NCBI RefSeq assembly: GCF_001544875.2
Contig: NZ_FCOA02000002.1
Coordinates: 248,001-312,000 of the forward strand
DNA length: 64,000 nt
Origin: Caballeronia hypogeia
GTDB lineage: Bacteria > Pseudomonadota > Gammaproteobacteria > Burkholderiales > Burkholderiaceae
Reading direction: 5' to 3'
The first letter of the stretch is position 1; each line of letters begins with the position of its first letter. A program made the position numbers and the translations under genes. Under the pieces are notes generated by a model. It searched no databases. It was not told the DNA's origin and saw only the letters and a list, made by a program, of their open reading frames with translations. This document shows, one piece after another, positions 48,366 to 57,847 of this stretch.

Positions 48366-49733
48366 TCATTCGAACTGCCCGATCCCGATCGATTCACGCG
48401 ACGCATCGCGCTTGCTCAAGGCGCCCAACGCGAAAGCGGCGACGAATGCGGGGAGTGCGAGCAGCGTGAAGACCGCGCCGAACTGCAGCCCCATGCTCAT
48501 CAACAAGCCTCCCGTCATTGCGCCCGCCACCGCGCCCATGCGGCCGATGCCGAGCATCCACGCCACGCCCGTCGCGCGGCTCCGGGTCGGATAGAACGAT
48601 GCGGCGAGCGCCGACATCGACGTGACTGCGCTCGTGACCGCCGTTCCCGTCAGGAAGATGAGCACGGCGAGCCAGAACTGATCAGTCACGCCACGGCCGA
48701 TGGTCAGCACCAGCGCCGCCGCGAGAACATAGGCGCATGCGTTGACGCGTCGAGGGTTCGCACGGTCCATCACCCAGCCGAGACACAGGTTGCCGAGTAT
48801 GCCGCCGAGCGGAAAGAGCGACGTGGTGAGCGCGGCGCGTTCAGCCGAGAAGCCTGCATCCTTGAAGAGCGTCGGCAGCCAGTTGGTGAGCAGATAAAAG
48901 ATCATCAGCCCCATGAAGTACGCGAGCCACAGCATCAGCGTGCCGAAGCGATACGGCCGCGACACGATGAGTCCGATCGACGACCGGCGTGCGCCCTCGG
49001 TGTGCGTATCGGCGGCGACGAACGAGACGGATGCGCCATCGGCGAGACGCGGATCGTCCGAGATGCGGCGCAGGACACGCGCGATATTCTCGGCGGGGCG
49101 CTTGCGCATGACCATGAACTGCGCGGACTCGGGCAGCAGCGCGAGCAGCAGCACCGTCAGCACGATCGGACCGGCACCGCCCGCGACCAGCACGCTCTGC
49201 CAGCCGAAATGCGGAATGAGCCACGCCGCGCACAACCCGCCGATGGAAAGCCCGACGGAAAAGCCGCAGAACATGGCGTTGACCGCGACCGCGCGAATGC
49301 GCGCGGGCGCGTACTCCGACATCAGCGTGACCGCGTTGGGCATGGCCGCACCGAGCCCGAGGCCCGTGAGAAAGCGCCACGCGGTCAGCGCTTCGATCGA
49401 ACCCGCCTGCGCCGACGCGAGGCTCCACGCGCCGAAGAAGAACACCGACAACGCGAGCACCGCTTTGCGTCCGATGCGATCGGCGGCGGGTCCCGCCGCG
49501 AGCGCGCCGATCCCCAGGCCGACGAGCGCCGCGCTCATCACCGGGCCAAGCGCGGCGCGCGTGACGCCCCAGTCGCCGATCAACGACGGCGCGATGAAAC
49601 CGATTGCCGCGGTGTCGAAGCCATCGGCCGCGACCACGAGAAAGCACAGGATCAGAATGACCCATTGATACGGCGAGAAACGCTCGCCGTCGATGAAGCC
49701 CTGGACCTCGATGGTCCCACGATTCGTTTCCAT
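48366..49733 (-). CDS. MFS transporter, aromatic acid:H+ symporter (AAHS) type
   Basis: A 455-residue 12-helix transporter. VAADGFDTAAIGFIAPSLIGDWGV and GLGIGALAAGPAADRIGRKAVL match the AAHS branch, where the DG(F/Y)D motif in helix 1 is needed for aromatic acid uptake (4-hydroxybenzoate, protocatechuate). GGAGA precedes ATG 49733; the frame upstream reads through the NIPSNAP gene and is not coding. It is the last gene of the SDR-FAD dehydrogenase-NIPSNAP-MFS operon, suggesting the pathway handles an aromatic or cyclic carboxylic acid. Confidence 0.9.
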   Translation of the reverse strand: METNRGTIEVQGFIDGERFSPYQWVILILCFLVVAADGFDTAAIGFIAPSLIGDWGVTRAALGPVMSAALVGLGIGALAAGPAADRIGRKAVLALSVFFFGAWSLASAQAGSIEALTAWRFLTGLGLGAAMPNAVTLMSEYAPARIRAVAVNAMFCGFSVGLSIGGLCAAWLIPHFGWQSVLVAGGAGPIVLTVLLLALLPESAQFMVMRKRPAENIARVLRRISDDPRLADGASVSFVAADTHTEGARRSSIGLIVSRPYRFGTLMLWLAYFMGLMIFYLLTNWLPTLFKDAGFSAERAALTTSLFPLGGILGNLCLGWVMDRANPRRVNACAYVLAAALVLTIGRGVTDQFWLAVLIFLTGTAVTSAVTSMSALAASFYPTRSRATGVAWMLGIGRMGAVAGAMTGGLLMSMGLQFGAVFTLLALPAFVAAFALGALSKRDASRESIGIGQFE

Positions 49734-49783
49734 GCCGCTATGTCTCCATTCATTTATGTATAACGGTGACGCACCCGCGTCAC

Positions 49784-50119
49784 TCAACGCACTGCCGGCG
49801 AAAGGCTCCTGAAATCCACACGTTTGATGATGCGGCTCTCCTGAGCCACGATGAGATGCGCCGACGCCTGCAGATAAGCCGGCCATTCGGGATCGTTGTC
49901 GCGCGCGGTGCGTCGCTGGTCGTAATCCGCGATGCTTTCGTAAGCCCACAAGTGCACGACCTGGTTCAACGCGCCGATATCGCTCATGTAGAAGCCGACG
50001 GGCGCGCCAAGATACTTGAGCTGAATCGGCATGGCGAGACGATCGAATACGTCGATGAATTCGGCCATGCCACGCGGCTTGATCGTGTAGATGCGGTGAT
50101 CGACGAAAGGCTTGCTCAT
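49784..50119 (-). CDS. NIPSNAP-family protein
   Basis: A 111-residue ferredoxin-like alpha/beta-barrel protein of the NIPSNAP family. HRIYTIKPRGMAEFIDVF opens the family pattern, then GFYMSDIGALNQVVHLWAYESIADYDQRR, found at about residues 42-70. Bacterial NIPSNAP proteins recur in catabolic operons of aromatic or terpenoid compounds but have no settled activity. A GAGGAG site precedes the ATG, which overlaps the FAD dehydrogenase stop (ATGA at 50116-50119). Confidence 0.88.
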   Translation of the reverse strand: MSKPFVDHRIYTIKPRGMAEFIDVFDRLAMPIQLKYLGAPVGFYMSDIGALNQVVHLWAYESIADYDQRRTARDNDPEWPAYLQASAHLIVAQESRIIKRVDFRSLSPAVR

Positions 50120-51861
50120 GCTGCGCTCCTCAATTCGCTGTTCTGCTCGCGTGCGTCGATGCGGCCCGCGAGATGCAATCCGGTGAGATAACCGAAGGTC
50201 ATGATCGGGCCGAGCGTGATGCCCGCGCCGGGATAGTTGCCGCCCATGACGCTCGCGCGATCGTTGCCCACGGCATAAAGACCGGGGATGACTTCATCGC
50301 CCTTGAGCACTTGTCCATGCGGATTCGTCGCGATGCCGTCGAACGTGCCGAGATCGCCCATCACGAGCTTGAGCGCGTAATACGGCCCGTCGCCGATTGG
50401 CGCGACGCACGGGTTCGGCTGATGCGCGGGATCGCCGAGATAGCGGTTGAACGACGTCGTGCCGCGACCGAATGCAACGTCCTTTCCGTCCGACGCATCG
50501 CGGTTGTATTCGCGCACCGTAGCTTCGAGTGCGGCGGCATCGATGCCCGTGCGCTGCGCGAGTTCCGCGAGCGTGCGGCCACGGTGGAGATAGCCGCTTT
50601 TCAGATGAGGGCCGAGCGGCAACGGTGCGGGCTTCGCGAAGCCCAGACCGTATTTGCGGATGGTCGCGTGATCGCAGACAAGCCACATTGCCGTTTCCTT
50701 GTCGTCGCTGCAGGCCTGGATCATCGCCGCGCCGACATCGTGGTATGAGTTCGATTCGTTGGTGAAGCGCACGCCTCTGCGCGTCACGCCGATCACGCCC
50801 GGCTTGTATCGATCGAGCAGATGCGGGAACACGCCGTATGCGCCGTCTTTCAGCGGCACGCGCGAGACCGGCATCCACGCTGCAGGCTGCGGATAACGAA
50901 TCTCGACACGACCGCCCGCGCGTTCGGCCATGCGCGCGCCATCGCCGGTATTTCCCGCCGGCACCGGCGACCTATGTTCGCCACCACGGCGCACATGCGG
51001 ATAAGCCTTCGCGATGCGCGCGACATCGTGTGAGAAGCCGCCGCATGCGAGCACCACGCCGCGCCGTGCACTGATGCGTACCTCGTGTCCGTCCGCGATG
51101 ACGATCGCACCGGCTACGCGACCTTTCACCGTGATGAGTTCCTTCGCGCCGGTGCGCGTGTGGATCGGAATGCCCAGTTCCAGCGCCGATTTGGCGAGAC
51201 GCGCGGCGAGCGCGTTGCCGCTCGTGATCTGCACGCCGCGTTTGTAGAGCGCGAGTTCCTTGATGTGACTCGCGAGCCGCCTGGTCACATACCACGCGGA
51301 AGCCAGCGACTTCGTCGCGTTGAAGAAGTGCTTGAGATCCGCGCTCGACGAATTGAACATCATGCCGATGAACGTGATCGTCTTGAGCGGCGGCCGCAGG
51401 CGCGCGATGTCCTTGCCGAGCGCGCGTGCGTCGTATGGCCTGGCGACGACCGAGCGTCCGACGTCGACGCCGCCCGGCGCATCGGGGTGGTAGTCGGGAT
51501 AGAGCGTCGGCAGGAACTCGACCGAAGTCTCCCGCTCGAAGAAATCGATCATGCGCGGGCCCGCGTCGAGGAACGCATCGACGGCGGCTTCGTCGTACAT
51601 CGCCCCGGTCTCGCCGCGCAGATACTCGATCGCCGCTTCGCGCGTGTCGTGAATGCCCGCCTGCCTTGCGTGGCGATTTCCGGGTATCCACAGCACGCCG
51701 CCCGAGAACGCGGTCGTGCCGCCGAAGTATTCTTCCTTCTCGACGACGATCACGTCGAGCCCTTGTTTCTTCGCTGTAATGGCCGTGGAAAGGCCGCCGG
51801 CGCCCGAGCCGATCACTAGCACATCGCAAGCGAGATCGGACGACCGCGTCACGGTAGTCAT
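50116..51861 (-). CDS. FAD-dependent dehydrogenase (ketosteroid dehydrogenase / fumarate reductase-like)
   Basis: A 581-residue flavoprotein of the FrdA/KstD group. The dinucleotide fold is VLVIGSGAGGLSTAITAKKQG with VVEKEEYFGGTTAFSGGVLWIPGN, here residues about 14-60; the GG(T/S)(T/S)A...GG(V/I)(L/M)W pattern is typical of 3-oxosteroid delta-1-dehydrogenases and related enzymes. The C-terminal FAD segment is LYAVGNDRASVMGGNYPGAGITLGP. Members introduce a double bond next to a carbonyl or carboxylate in cyclic substrates. AGGA lies before ATG 51861. It sits between the SDR and NIPSNAP genes in one operon. Confidence 0.9.
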   Translation of the reverse strand: MTTVTRSSDLACDVLVIGSGAGGLSTAITAKKQGLDVIVVEKEEYFGGTTAFSGGVLWIPGNRHARQAGIHDTREAAIEYLRGETGAMYDEAAVDAFLDAGPRMIDFFERETSVEFLPTLYPDYHPDAPGGVDVGRSVVARPYDARALGKDIARLRPPLKTITFIGMMFNSSSADLKHFFNATKSLASAWYVTRRLASHIKELALYKRGVQITSGNALAARLAKSALELGIPIHTRTGAKELITVKGRVAGAIVIADGHEVRISARRGVVLACGGFSHDVARIAKAYPHVRRGGEHRSPVPAGNTGDGARMAERAGGRVEIRYPQPAAWMPVSRVPLKDGAYGVFPHLLDRYKPGVIGVTRRGVRFTNESNSYHDVGAAMIQACSDDKETAMWLVCDHATIRKYGLGFAKPAPLPLGPHLKSGYLHRGRTLAELAQRTGIDAAALEATVREYNRDASDGKDVAFGRGTTSFNRYLGDPAHQPNPCVAPIGDGPYYALKLVMGDLGTFDGIATNPHGQVLKGDEVIPGLYAVGNDRASVMGGNYPGAGITLGPIMTFGYLTGLHLAGRIDAREQNSELRSAA

Positions 51862-51890
51862 GATGATGTCCTTTGATTGATTGAGTGCGT

Positions 51891-52730
51891 TCAGGCGCCG
51901 CGCGCCGCTTCGAAGCCGGGACGCGGAACGAGGTCCATCAGCATGCATTCGAGGCCGCCATCGACTGCGATCTCCGCGCCGTTGACATACGCTGCGCGAC
52001 GGCTGGAAAGAAACGCCGCTACTTCAGCGATATCGCGCGGCTCCCCGATGCGGCGGCTCGCGGTCATCGCGCTGCGGCGGGCTTCGACATCGCCTTGCTC
52101 ATAGAACGCCTTCGAAAGCGGCGTGCGGATCATGCCGGGGCAAATCGTGTTGCTGCGCACGCCGCGCGGGCCCCATTCGGCGGCGATCTGACGCGAGAGC
52201 ATCGCAATGCCGGCCTTGCTCGGGCTATACGCGCCGCTCCACGTTTGCGGATGATGCGCCGCCACCGACGCGACATGCACGATGCTCCCCGCGCCACGCG
52301 CGAGCATGCCTCGACCGAACGCCTGCGCGCACAGCATGTAGCCGGTGAGATTCACGGCGAGCATGGCGTTCCATGCATCGAGTCCGATATCTTCGATGCC
52401 GCCCGGGCGCAGCAGTCCCGCGTTGTTGACGAGCACATCGACATGACCGAATCTGCGTTCGACCTGATCGCGCGCTCGGTTCACGCTCGCTGCATCGCTG
52501 ATATCGCACGCGACGGCGATTACCTCCACGCCGCTCGAACGCAGCGCATCGGCCGCTTCCTGGCAGCCTGCTTCATCGCGATCCACCAGGGCGAGGCATG
52601 CGCCCGCATCCGCGAATGCCGACGCCATTGCGCGACCGATCCCGCCCGCCGCTCCCGTCACCACGCATACGCTCGATTCGAGGCCGAGCCAATGCGGCGC
52701 GACAGCGTCGCGCGCAATCTCCTTAGTCAT
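51891..52730 (-). CDS. Short-chain dehydrogenase/reductase (first gene of the FAD dehydrogenase operon)
   Basis: A 279-residue classical SDR with TGAAGGIGRA (cofactor), NNAG, catalytic Ser in HVASVAA, YSPSKAG (Tyr/Lys) and PGMIRTPLS. ALVDRDEAG after beta2 carries Asp, favouring NAD(H). ATG 52730 is preceded by AGGAGACAAGG; the open frame upstream antisense to the AraC gene is not coding. As first gene of the operon SDR, FAD dehydrogenase, NIPSNAP, AAHS-type MFS, it likely oxidises an alcohol to the ketone that the FAD enzyme then desaturates. Confidence 0.9.
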   Translation of the reverse strand: MTKEIARDAVAPHWLGLESSVCVVTGAAGGIGRAMASAFADAGACLALVDRDEAGCQEAADALRSSGVEVIAVACDISDAASVNRARDQVERRFGHVDVLVNNAGLLRPGGIEDIGLDAWNAMLAVNLTGYMLCAQAFGRGMLARGAGSIVHVASVAAHHPQTWSGAYSPSKAGIAMLSRQIAAEWGPRGVRSNTICPGMIRTPLSKAFYEQGDVEARRSAMTASRRIGEPRDIAEVAAFLSSRRAAYVNGAEIAVDGGLECMLMDLVPRPGFEAARGA

Positions 52731-52746
52731 CCTTGTCTCCTGAGTC

Positions 52747-52846
52747 CCTTCGATTCGAAGGCCTTGCGCAGCCTTCCCTGTGAAAAAAGTATATTCACGG
52801 GCGTGCACGAAAAATTGGACAAAGGCGGCAGACGACAGGACAATTT
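52747..52846. promoter_or_regulatory. Divergent regulatory region with palindromes, SDR operon / AraC
   Basis: Within the 138-base spacer: CCTTCGA and TCGAAGG (52747-52761) form a perfect 15-base palindrome. GTGAA (52780-52784) and TTCAC (52794-52798) flank a minus-strand TATACT box (52793-52788). AAATTG (52812-52817) and CAATTT (52841-52846) are inverted. Several sites packed between an AraC gene and its probable target operon fit activator and operator sites. Confidence 0.45.
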
Positions 52847-52868
52847 GTGCATCAGGAGACGGCACGAC

Positions 52869-53762
52869 ATGCGTAAAATCCCTAACTACAACCTGTACGG
52901 AGAATCGGCGCGTCCGCCGTGGTATGACGCGTTCAACTTCGAATGGATCGTCGAGCGCAGCGCCCCGAACGACTGGCATATCGACGCGCATCGGCACGAC
53001 GCGCTCTTGCAGTTTCTGTACATTCGCGGCGGCGGCGGGCAGGTGCTGATCGAGAACAGCATGATCGAGATCGCGCCGCCTTGCGTCATCATGCTGCCCG
53101 CGCAGACCGTACACGGTTTCAACTTCGCGCCGGACATCGACGGACTCGTCGTGACCGTCGCGCAGCGATCGATCGAAGCGCTCGCAGCCATCGCGGCGCC
53201 GGGACTCATTCCCGTGCTGCAGCGGGCAGGCCTCATTCGCATGAGCGCGCAGGCCGTCAGGCAGAGTGCTTTCATTCCGATCATCGAATTGCTGGAAAAG
53301 GAATTTCGCGCGACCGATCGCGGGCACATGGCGGCGGGCATGTCGCTCCTGATTGCACTTTTCGTGCATGTGGCGCGGCTTTGCGAAAGCGCATCGACGC
53401 CGGGCGTCGCGTCCACTGAAAGACGCGCGCAACAGATCAAACGCTTTCGTGAGCTGGTGGCGACGCATTTTCGCGAGCATCGGCCCGTCGAGTTCTACGC
53501 GGAGAAGCTCGACATGACCGTGACACAGCTCGGGCGCATCTGCCGCGAGGCGCTGTCGAGCTCGCCGCTCGCAATGATCAACGAGCATCTCGTGCGGGAG
53601 GCGCAGCGGGATCTGGTCTATTCGAACATGTCGGTCAAGCAGATCGCGCATGGTCTCGGGTTTGCGGATATCGCTTATTTCAGCCGCTATTTCCGCAAGC
53701 AGACCGGCGTCACGCCGACGCAATTCCAGGCTGAAGCGCACAAGGCATTGGCGATTCAATAA
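52869..53762 (+). CDS. AraC-family regulator (PobR/HpaA-like)
   Basis: A 297-residue regulator with an N-terminal cupin-like sensing domain (about 15-120; [17 protein letters not shown] and [17 protein letters not shown]) and a C-terminal AraC DNA-binding domain (about 190-295; [20 protein letters not shown] and [28 protein letters not shown], around residues 255-282). The cupin form resembles regulators of hydroxylated aromatic acid pathways. It is divergent from the SDR-FAD-NIPSNAP-MFS operon with a palindrome-rich spacer, so it is the likely activator. I start at ATG 52869; the frame open further upstream lies inside the SDR gene. Confidence 0.88.
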   Translation: MRKIPNYNLYGESARPPWYDAFNFEWIVERSAPNDWHIDAHRHDALLQFLYIRGGGGQVLIENSMIEIAPPCVIMLPAQTVHGFNFAPDIDGLVVTVAQRSIEALAAIAAPGLIPVLQRAGLIRMSAQAVRQSAFIPIIELLEKEFRATDRGHMAAGMSLLIALFVHVARLCESASTPGVASTERRAQQIKRFRELVATHFREHRPVEFYAEKLDMTVTQLGRICREALSSSPLAMINEHLVREAQRDLVYSNMSVKQIAHGLGFADIAYFSRYFRKQTGVTPTQFQAEAHKALAIQ

Positions 53763-53878
53763 CGAGGGTTGCCACGCGCGTGCAAGCGTGCGATCCTTCG
53801 CCGTGCCGTGAAACACAAGAATCAGAACACGGCCCGAGCGAGACCAGTCCGGCTCAATCATCCTTCTGTGGAGGAAGT

Positions 53879-55528
53879 ATGGTCGCACTGTCATCGCATC
53901 GCACAGCGCATGAGGCGTCGAAGCGCTTCCAGTTCAAGGCACGCGGAATGCTAGGCGCCTGGCTCATTCTGGGCACGGCCGCAGGCTTCGCGCATGCCGA
54001 CGCGCAAACCGGTTTTACGCTTCTGCCTCCTCCCAGCGAGTTATACGGCGATCTTTTCGTCGCCGTGCAGACGCAGGGCGTTTATCCGGATCAGAAGACG
54101 TTCGTCGATGCGACGCCGAAGATTGATCCTGCGCAGATCGTGCAGGCTTACCATCAACAGATGGGCGTGCCCGGATTCAATCTCAAGGACTTCGTCACTC
54201 AATACTTCATTCCGCCTGCCGACCAGAGCGTCACGCCGCCGCCGAATCAGACACTGCGCGAACATATCGACTGGCTCTGGCCAGAACTCACCCGCTTGAC
54301 GACCACGGCGAACGTGCCTCAGTACAGCTCGCTGATCCCGATGCCCAAGTCATACGTGGTGCCCGGCGGACGGTTTCGCGAAGGTTACTACTGGGACACG
54401 TATTTCACGATGCTGGGCCTTCAGGAAGCGGGGCGCGAAGATCTCGTCGATAACATGCTCGATAACTTCGCTTATCTGATCGACACCATCGGCCATATTC
54501 CCAACGGCAATCGCACCTATTACGTGAGCCGTTCACAGCCGCCGTTCTTCTCCTATATGGTCGAACTTGCCGCGCAGAAAGAGGGCGGACGCGTCTATCA
54601 GAAGTATTTGCCGCAATTGCGCCGTGAATACGACTACTGGATGCAGGGAGCGAATTCGGTGCAACCGGGCGGCGCGGTGCGCAACGTCGTGATGCTGCCG
54701 GACAAGACGGTGCTCAATCGTTACTGGGACGAGCGTGACACGCCGCGTGACGAGTCCTATCTGGAAGACGTCAATACCGCGAAGCTGGTCACGAACCGTC
54801 CGGCCAGCGAGGTGTATCGCGATCTTCGCGCGGCGGCGGAAAGCGGCTGGGATTTCAGCTCGCGCTGGTTCGGCGACAACATGACGCTCGCGACCATTCG
54901 CACGACGTCGATTATTCCCGTGGATCTGAACAGCCTGATGTTCCACCTCGAAACGACCATCGCGATCGGTTGTGGCGAGGCGCGCAACTTCGGCTGCGTC
55001 GGCGAGTTCGTCGGGCGCGCGGCGAAACGCGCCATCGGCATCAACAAGTATCTGTGGAATCACAACGGCTACTACGGCGACTACGACTGGCAACTCGGGC
55101 AGCCGCGCAACAATCCGTCGGCGGCAATGCTTTATCCGTTGTTCGCGAACGCCGCGTGGCCGGATCGCGCGCACAAGACCGCCGAGACCGTTCAGGCGCT
55201 TCTGCTTAAACCAGGCGGTCTCGCCACCACCACCTACAACACGACGCAGCAATGGGACGCGCCCAATGGCTGGGCGCCCTTACACTGGATCGCGGTGCAA
55301 AGCCTGCGGCGCTATGGGCGCGGCGATCTCGCACAGCAGATCGGCACGCTGTTCCTCGCCGATGTGAACAACGTCTACAAGACGCAGCAAAAGCTGGTGG
55401 AGAAGTACATCGTGGAGGGCGAGGGGACGGGTGGTGGAGGCGGCGGCGAGTATCCGTTGCAGGACGGTTTCGGCTGGACCAACGGCGTTACGCTGAAGCT
55501 GCTGGATCTCTACGCGCCGGGGCAGTGA
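53879..55528 (+). CDS. treA: Periplasmic alpha,alpha-trehalase
   Basis: A 549-residue glycoside hydrolase family 37 trehalase that splits trehalose into two glucose molecules. Both signatures are present: [15 protein letters not shown] (about residues 162-176) and [14 protein letters not shown] (about 457-470), along with a Gly-rich [19 protein letters not shown] stretch near the C-terminus that matches the family's closing loop. The N-terminus is long and basic before a hydrophobic signal (about 21-42, AHADA), indicating export. GGAGG precedes ATG 53879. It stands alone; a strong hairpin ends it. Confidence 0.93.
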   Translation: MVALSSHRTAHEASKRFQFKARGMLGAWLILGTAAGFAHADAQTGFTLLPPPSELYGDLFVAVQTQGVYPDQKTFVDATPKIDPAQIVQAYHQQMGVPGFNLKDFVTQYFIPPADQSVTPPPNQTLREHIDWLWPELTRLTTTANVPQYSSLIPMPKSYVVPGGRFREGYYWDTYFTMLGLQEAGREDLVDNMLDNFAYLIDTIGHIPNGNRTYYVSRSQPPFFSYMVELAAQKEGGRVYQKYLPQLRREYDYWMQGANSVQPGGAVRNVVMLPDKTVLNRYWDERDTPRDESYLEDVNTAKLVTNRPASEVYRDLRAAAESGWDFSSRWFGDNMTLATIRTTSIIPVDLNSLMFHLETTIAIGCGEARNFGCVGEFVGRAAKRAIGINKYLWNHNGYYGDYDWQLGQPRNNPSAAMLYPLFANAAWPDRAHKTAETVQALLLKPGGLATTTYNTTQQWDAPNGWAPLHWIAVQSLRRYGRGDLAQQIGTLFLADVNNVYKTQQKLVEKYIVEGEGTGGGGGGEYPLQDGFGWTNGVTLKLLDLYAPGQ

Positions 55529-55543
55529 ACCTGCGATAAGAGC

Positions 55544-55579
55544 GACATCGCCGCCACATCGGTAACATGCGGCGATGTC
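55544..55579. terminator. Bidirectional hairpin, trehalase / 4-OT genes
   Basis: Perfect 11-base arms GACATCGCCGC (55544-55554) and GCGGCGATGTC (55569-55579) with a 14-base loop, 15 bases after the trehalase stop and 19 bases from the convergent tautomerase stop. It is followed by ATCTTCATTC on the plus strand. It probably terminates both transcripts. Confidence 0.65.
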
Positions 55580-55598
55580 ATCTTCATTCACGGCGCAT

Positions 55599-55835
55599 TC
55601 AGGCTTTCTTCGCCTGCTTTTGCCGCCGATATTCGGGCACGGGGACGCCACCTACGCCCCAGTTCTCGAGTTCCACTTCCTGAATCACGACGAATGTGGT
55701 ATCGAGCGGCTTATTGAGAACTTCGAGAAGCAGTTCGCTCACACCCTTGATGAGTTGTGCTTTTTCATCGGCGGTGACGGCGTTCGTGCCGGCTTTGTTG
55801 CCTTCGCGTGTCACCTGAATCGTAACGATCGGCAT
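55599..55835 (-). CDS. 4-oxalocrotonate tautomerase-like protein
   Basis: A 78-residue tautomerase. MPIVTIQVTREG gives the catalytic N-terminal Pro after Met removal, and ADEKAQLIKGVSELLLEVL and TTFVVIQEVELENWGVGG are the helix and strand typical of 4-OT proteins. The length is slightly above the 62-residue classic form owing to a basic tail (RRQKQAKKA). AAGGAGA precedes ATG 55835. It lies 68 bases after the SDR gene on the same strand, so the two may form an operon; the substrate is unknown. Confidence 0.88.
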   Translation of the reverse strand: MPIVTIQVTREGNKAGTNAVTADEKAQLIKGVSELLLEVLNKPLDTTFVVIQEVELENWGVGGVPVPEYRRQKQAKKA

Positions 55836-55903
55836 CGCGTTTCTCCTTGCAGTTGAACGTAACGAAGCGCCCCGCGAGGGGCGCATGCGCCATCGACATG
55901 CAA

Positions 55904-56614
55904 TCAATGTCCCGCGCTCTGACCGCCGTCGACGTGCAGGATCTCGCCGGTCACGAACGGAGCCGAATCAAGATACAGCACCGCGTTCGCGATGTCGCTC
56001 ATTTCGCCCATATGTCCGACCGGATGCAGCGCGCCGAGCGCTTCGTGAGTTTCGGGCGCATGCATTGGCGACTTGATGATGCCGGGCGACACCGCGTTCG
56101 CGCGAATGCCCGACTTCGCGTATTCGATCGCGAGCGACTTCGTCGCGGAATTCAGACCTCCCTTCGTCAGCGAGGCCAGCACCGAAGGCACGCCGTTCAC
56201 CGCGTGATCGACGAGACTCGTCGTGATGCTGACGATATGCCCGCTCTTGTTCTTTTCCAACTGCTCGATGGCGAGTTGCGTAATATGAAAGAAGCCGTTC
56301 ACGTTCACATTGAGGATCGCAGCATAGTCCTCTTGCGTGTATTGCGTGAAGGGCCTGGCGATGAAAATGCCCGCGTTGTTGACGAGCGTATCGATGCGGC
56401 CGAAGCGCGCAATCGCTGCTTCGATCACGCGTTGCGCGGTGGCGCGTTCGCCGATATCGCCCGCGACCGCGATAACATTCGGATCGTCCGGCTGCTGAAT
56501 CGACCGCGCGGTCGCGACGACTCGATAACCTTGCGCGCGAAATGCCTTGACGATCTCCGCGCCGATGCCTTGCGATGCACCGGTGACGATAGCGACTTTT
56601 TGTACGTTGCTCAT
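55904..56614 (-). CDS. SDR-family protein lacking the catalytic Tyr
   Basis: A 236-residue SDR with a good cofactor site (TGASQGIGAE), NNAG, Ser133 and Lys151, but in the YxxxK position it has Ala147 (VLASLTKGG). The hydroxyl that donates the proton in classical SDRs is therefore missing. The region ITTSLVDHAVNGVPSVLASLTKGG (residues 130-153) is otherwise well formed, and PGIIKSPMH and VDGGQSAGH close the protein normally, so it does not look like a decaying gene. GAGG precedes ATG 56614. It is upstream of the 4-OT-like gene and divergent from the dehalogenase gene. Confidence 0.85.
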   Translation of the reverse strand: MSNVQKVAIVTGASQGIGAEIVKAFRAQGYRVVATARSIQQPDDPNVIAVAGDIGERATAQRVIEAAIARFGRIDTLVNNAGIFIARPFTQYTQEDYAAILNVNVNGFFHITQLAIEQLEKNKSGHIVSITTSLVDHAVNGVPSVLASLTKGGLNSATKSLAIEYAKSGIRANAVSPGIIKSPMHAPETHEALGALHPVGHMGEMSDIANAVLYLDSAPFVTGEILHVDGGQSAGH

Positions 56615-56794
56615 GATGAACCTCGAAAGTAGAAGATTGGGTCTGATGCGGATCGGACCGACGGCTCCGATGGCTCGTAATCTAGGCTTTTCGACGTTCG
56701 TTGCGTACACACGCGGTGGACAATCAGTCTTGCGCGCGAGGAACAAATGCGCGGCGAAAGCTATCCATCGGATGAATTGAACAGGAGGAAACCG

Positions 56795-57517
56795 GTGAGC
56801 TTGCCCCAGGTAAAAGCATTCGTATTCGACGTGTTCGGCACCGTGGTGGACTGGCGCGGCGGCGTCGCGCGCGAGGCCGCGCCGTTCCTGCGACGGCATG
56901 GCGCGACGGGCGCGCAACCCGAAGCGTTCGCCGATGCGTGGCGCAATCGCTATGTGCCGGCGATGCGCAAGGTCATCAGCGGCGAGCGCCCGTTCGAGCA
57001 ACTCGACGTGCTGCATCGCGAGAATCTGCTGGACGTGCTGCCGGAGTTCGGCATTGATCAGAACGCTATCGCTTCAGAGGAAATCGACGAACTGAATCTC
57101 GCATGGCACAGGCTCGATCCGTGGCCGGATTCGGTAACGGGTCTGCAAAGACTCAAGGCGCGCCATATCATCGCGCCGTTATCGAACGGCAATATCAGGC
57201 TGATGGTGGATATGGCGAAGCGGGCCGGCTTGCCGTGGGATGCGATTCTCGGCGCGGAAGTCGCGCGCATGTACAAGCCCGATCCGCAAGCGTATCTGCG
57301 CGCGGCCGAGGTGTTGATGCTGAAGCCGGAAGAGCTTTGTCTCGTCGCCGCGCACAACGACGATCTCGCTGCGGCAAGAAAGTGCGGCCTGCGCACTGCG
57401 TTCGTCGCGCGTCCGTATGAGCGCGGTCCCGGTCAGACGAAGGACACGAAAGCCGAGAGCGATTGGGATGTCGTGGCAAACGACATGAATGCATTGGCCG
57501 ATGCCGTGGGCGCCTGA
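56795..57517 (+). CDS. Haloacid dehalogenase, type II
   Basis: A 240-residue HAD-superfamily L-2-haloacid dehalogenase-like enzyme. The nucleophile motif is FDVFGTVVDWRGG (first Asp attacks the C-halogen bond), motif II is PLSNGN, Lys is in MYKPDPQAY and motif IV is AAHNDDLAAAR. FGTVVDW and SNGN are characteristic of type II dehalogenases rather than HAD phosphatases, but several such proteins act on phosphates, so this is probable only. GTG 56795 is chosen because AGGAGG ends seven bases before it; the open frame upstream has no ribosome site. Confidence 0.88.
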   Translation: MSLPQVKAFVFDVFGTVVDWRGGVAREAAPFLRRHGATGAQPEAFADAWRNRYVPAMRKVISGERPFEQLDVLHRENLLDVLPEFGIDQNAIASEEIDELNLAWHRLDPWPDSVTGLQRLKARHIIAPLSNGNIRLMVDMAKRAGLPWDAILGAEVARMYKPDPQAYLRAAEVLMLKPEELCLVAAHNDDLAAARKCGLRTAFVARPYERGPGQTKDTKAESDWDVVANDMNALADAVGA

Positions 57518-57553
57518 GCGGCGCGCGGACATCGGCCAATCAAGAGCCTTGCC

Positions 57554-57847
57554 TTAAGCGACGCCTTCCGCGATGCGGAAATCGCGAACCACGGAATCGC
57601 CGAGCACCTTCAGCGCCTGCTGGTAGGTCGCGCTGTTATACGCCGCGATCGCGGCTTCGAGCGAATCGTATTCGATGACCACGGTGCGCTCGAGCACGCC
57701 TTCGCCCTGAACCATCGACGCGACGCCACGCACCAGCGGGCGGCCGCCGCCTTCCGCGATAGCTTGCGTCGCGAGCTTCGCGTATTCGGCGACTTGTTCG
57801 GGTTTCAAGATCTTCGTGTACACGCTGACCCAATATCCTTTTGCCAT
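57554..57847 (-). CDS. DUF1330 protein
   Basis: A 97-residue protein of the DUF1330 ferredoxin-like dimeric alpha/beta-barrel family. MAKGYWVSVYTKILKPEQVAEYAKLA, covering residues 1-26, and VVIEYDSLEAAIAAYNSATYQ carry the family pattern. DUF1330 proteins are small cytosolic proteins found next to catabolic genes; no activity is established. GGAGA precedes ATG 57847. It is convergent with the dehalogenase gene, with 36 bases between the two. Confidence 0.88.
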   Translation of the reverse strand: MAKGYWVSVYTKILKPEQVAEYAKLATQAIAEGGGRPLVRGVASMVQGEGVLERTVVIEYDSLEAAIAAYNSATYQQALKVLGDSVVRDFRIAEGVA

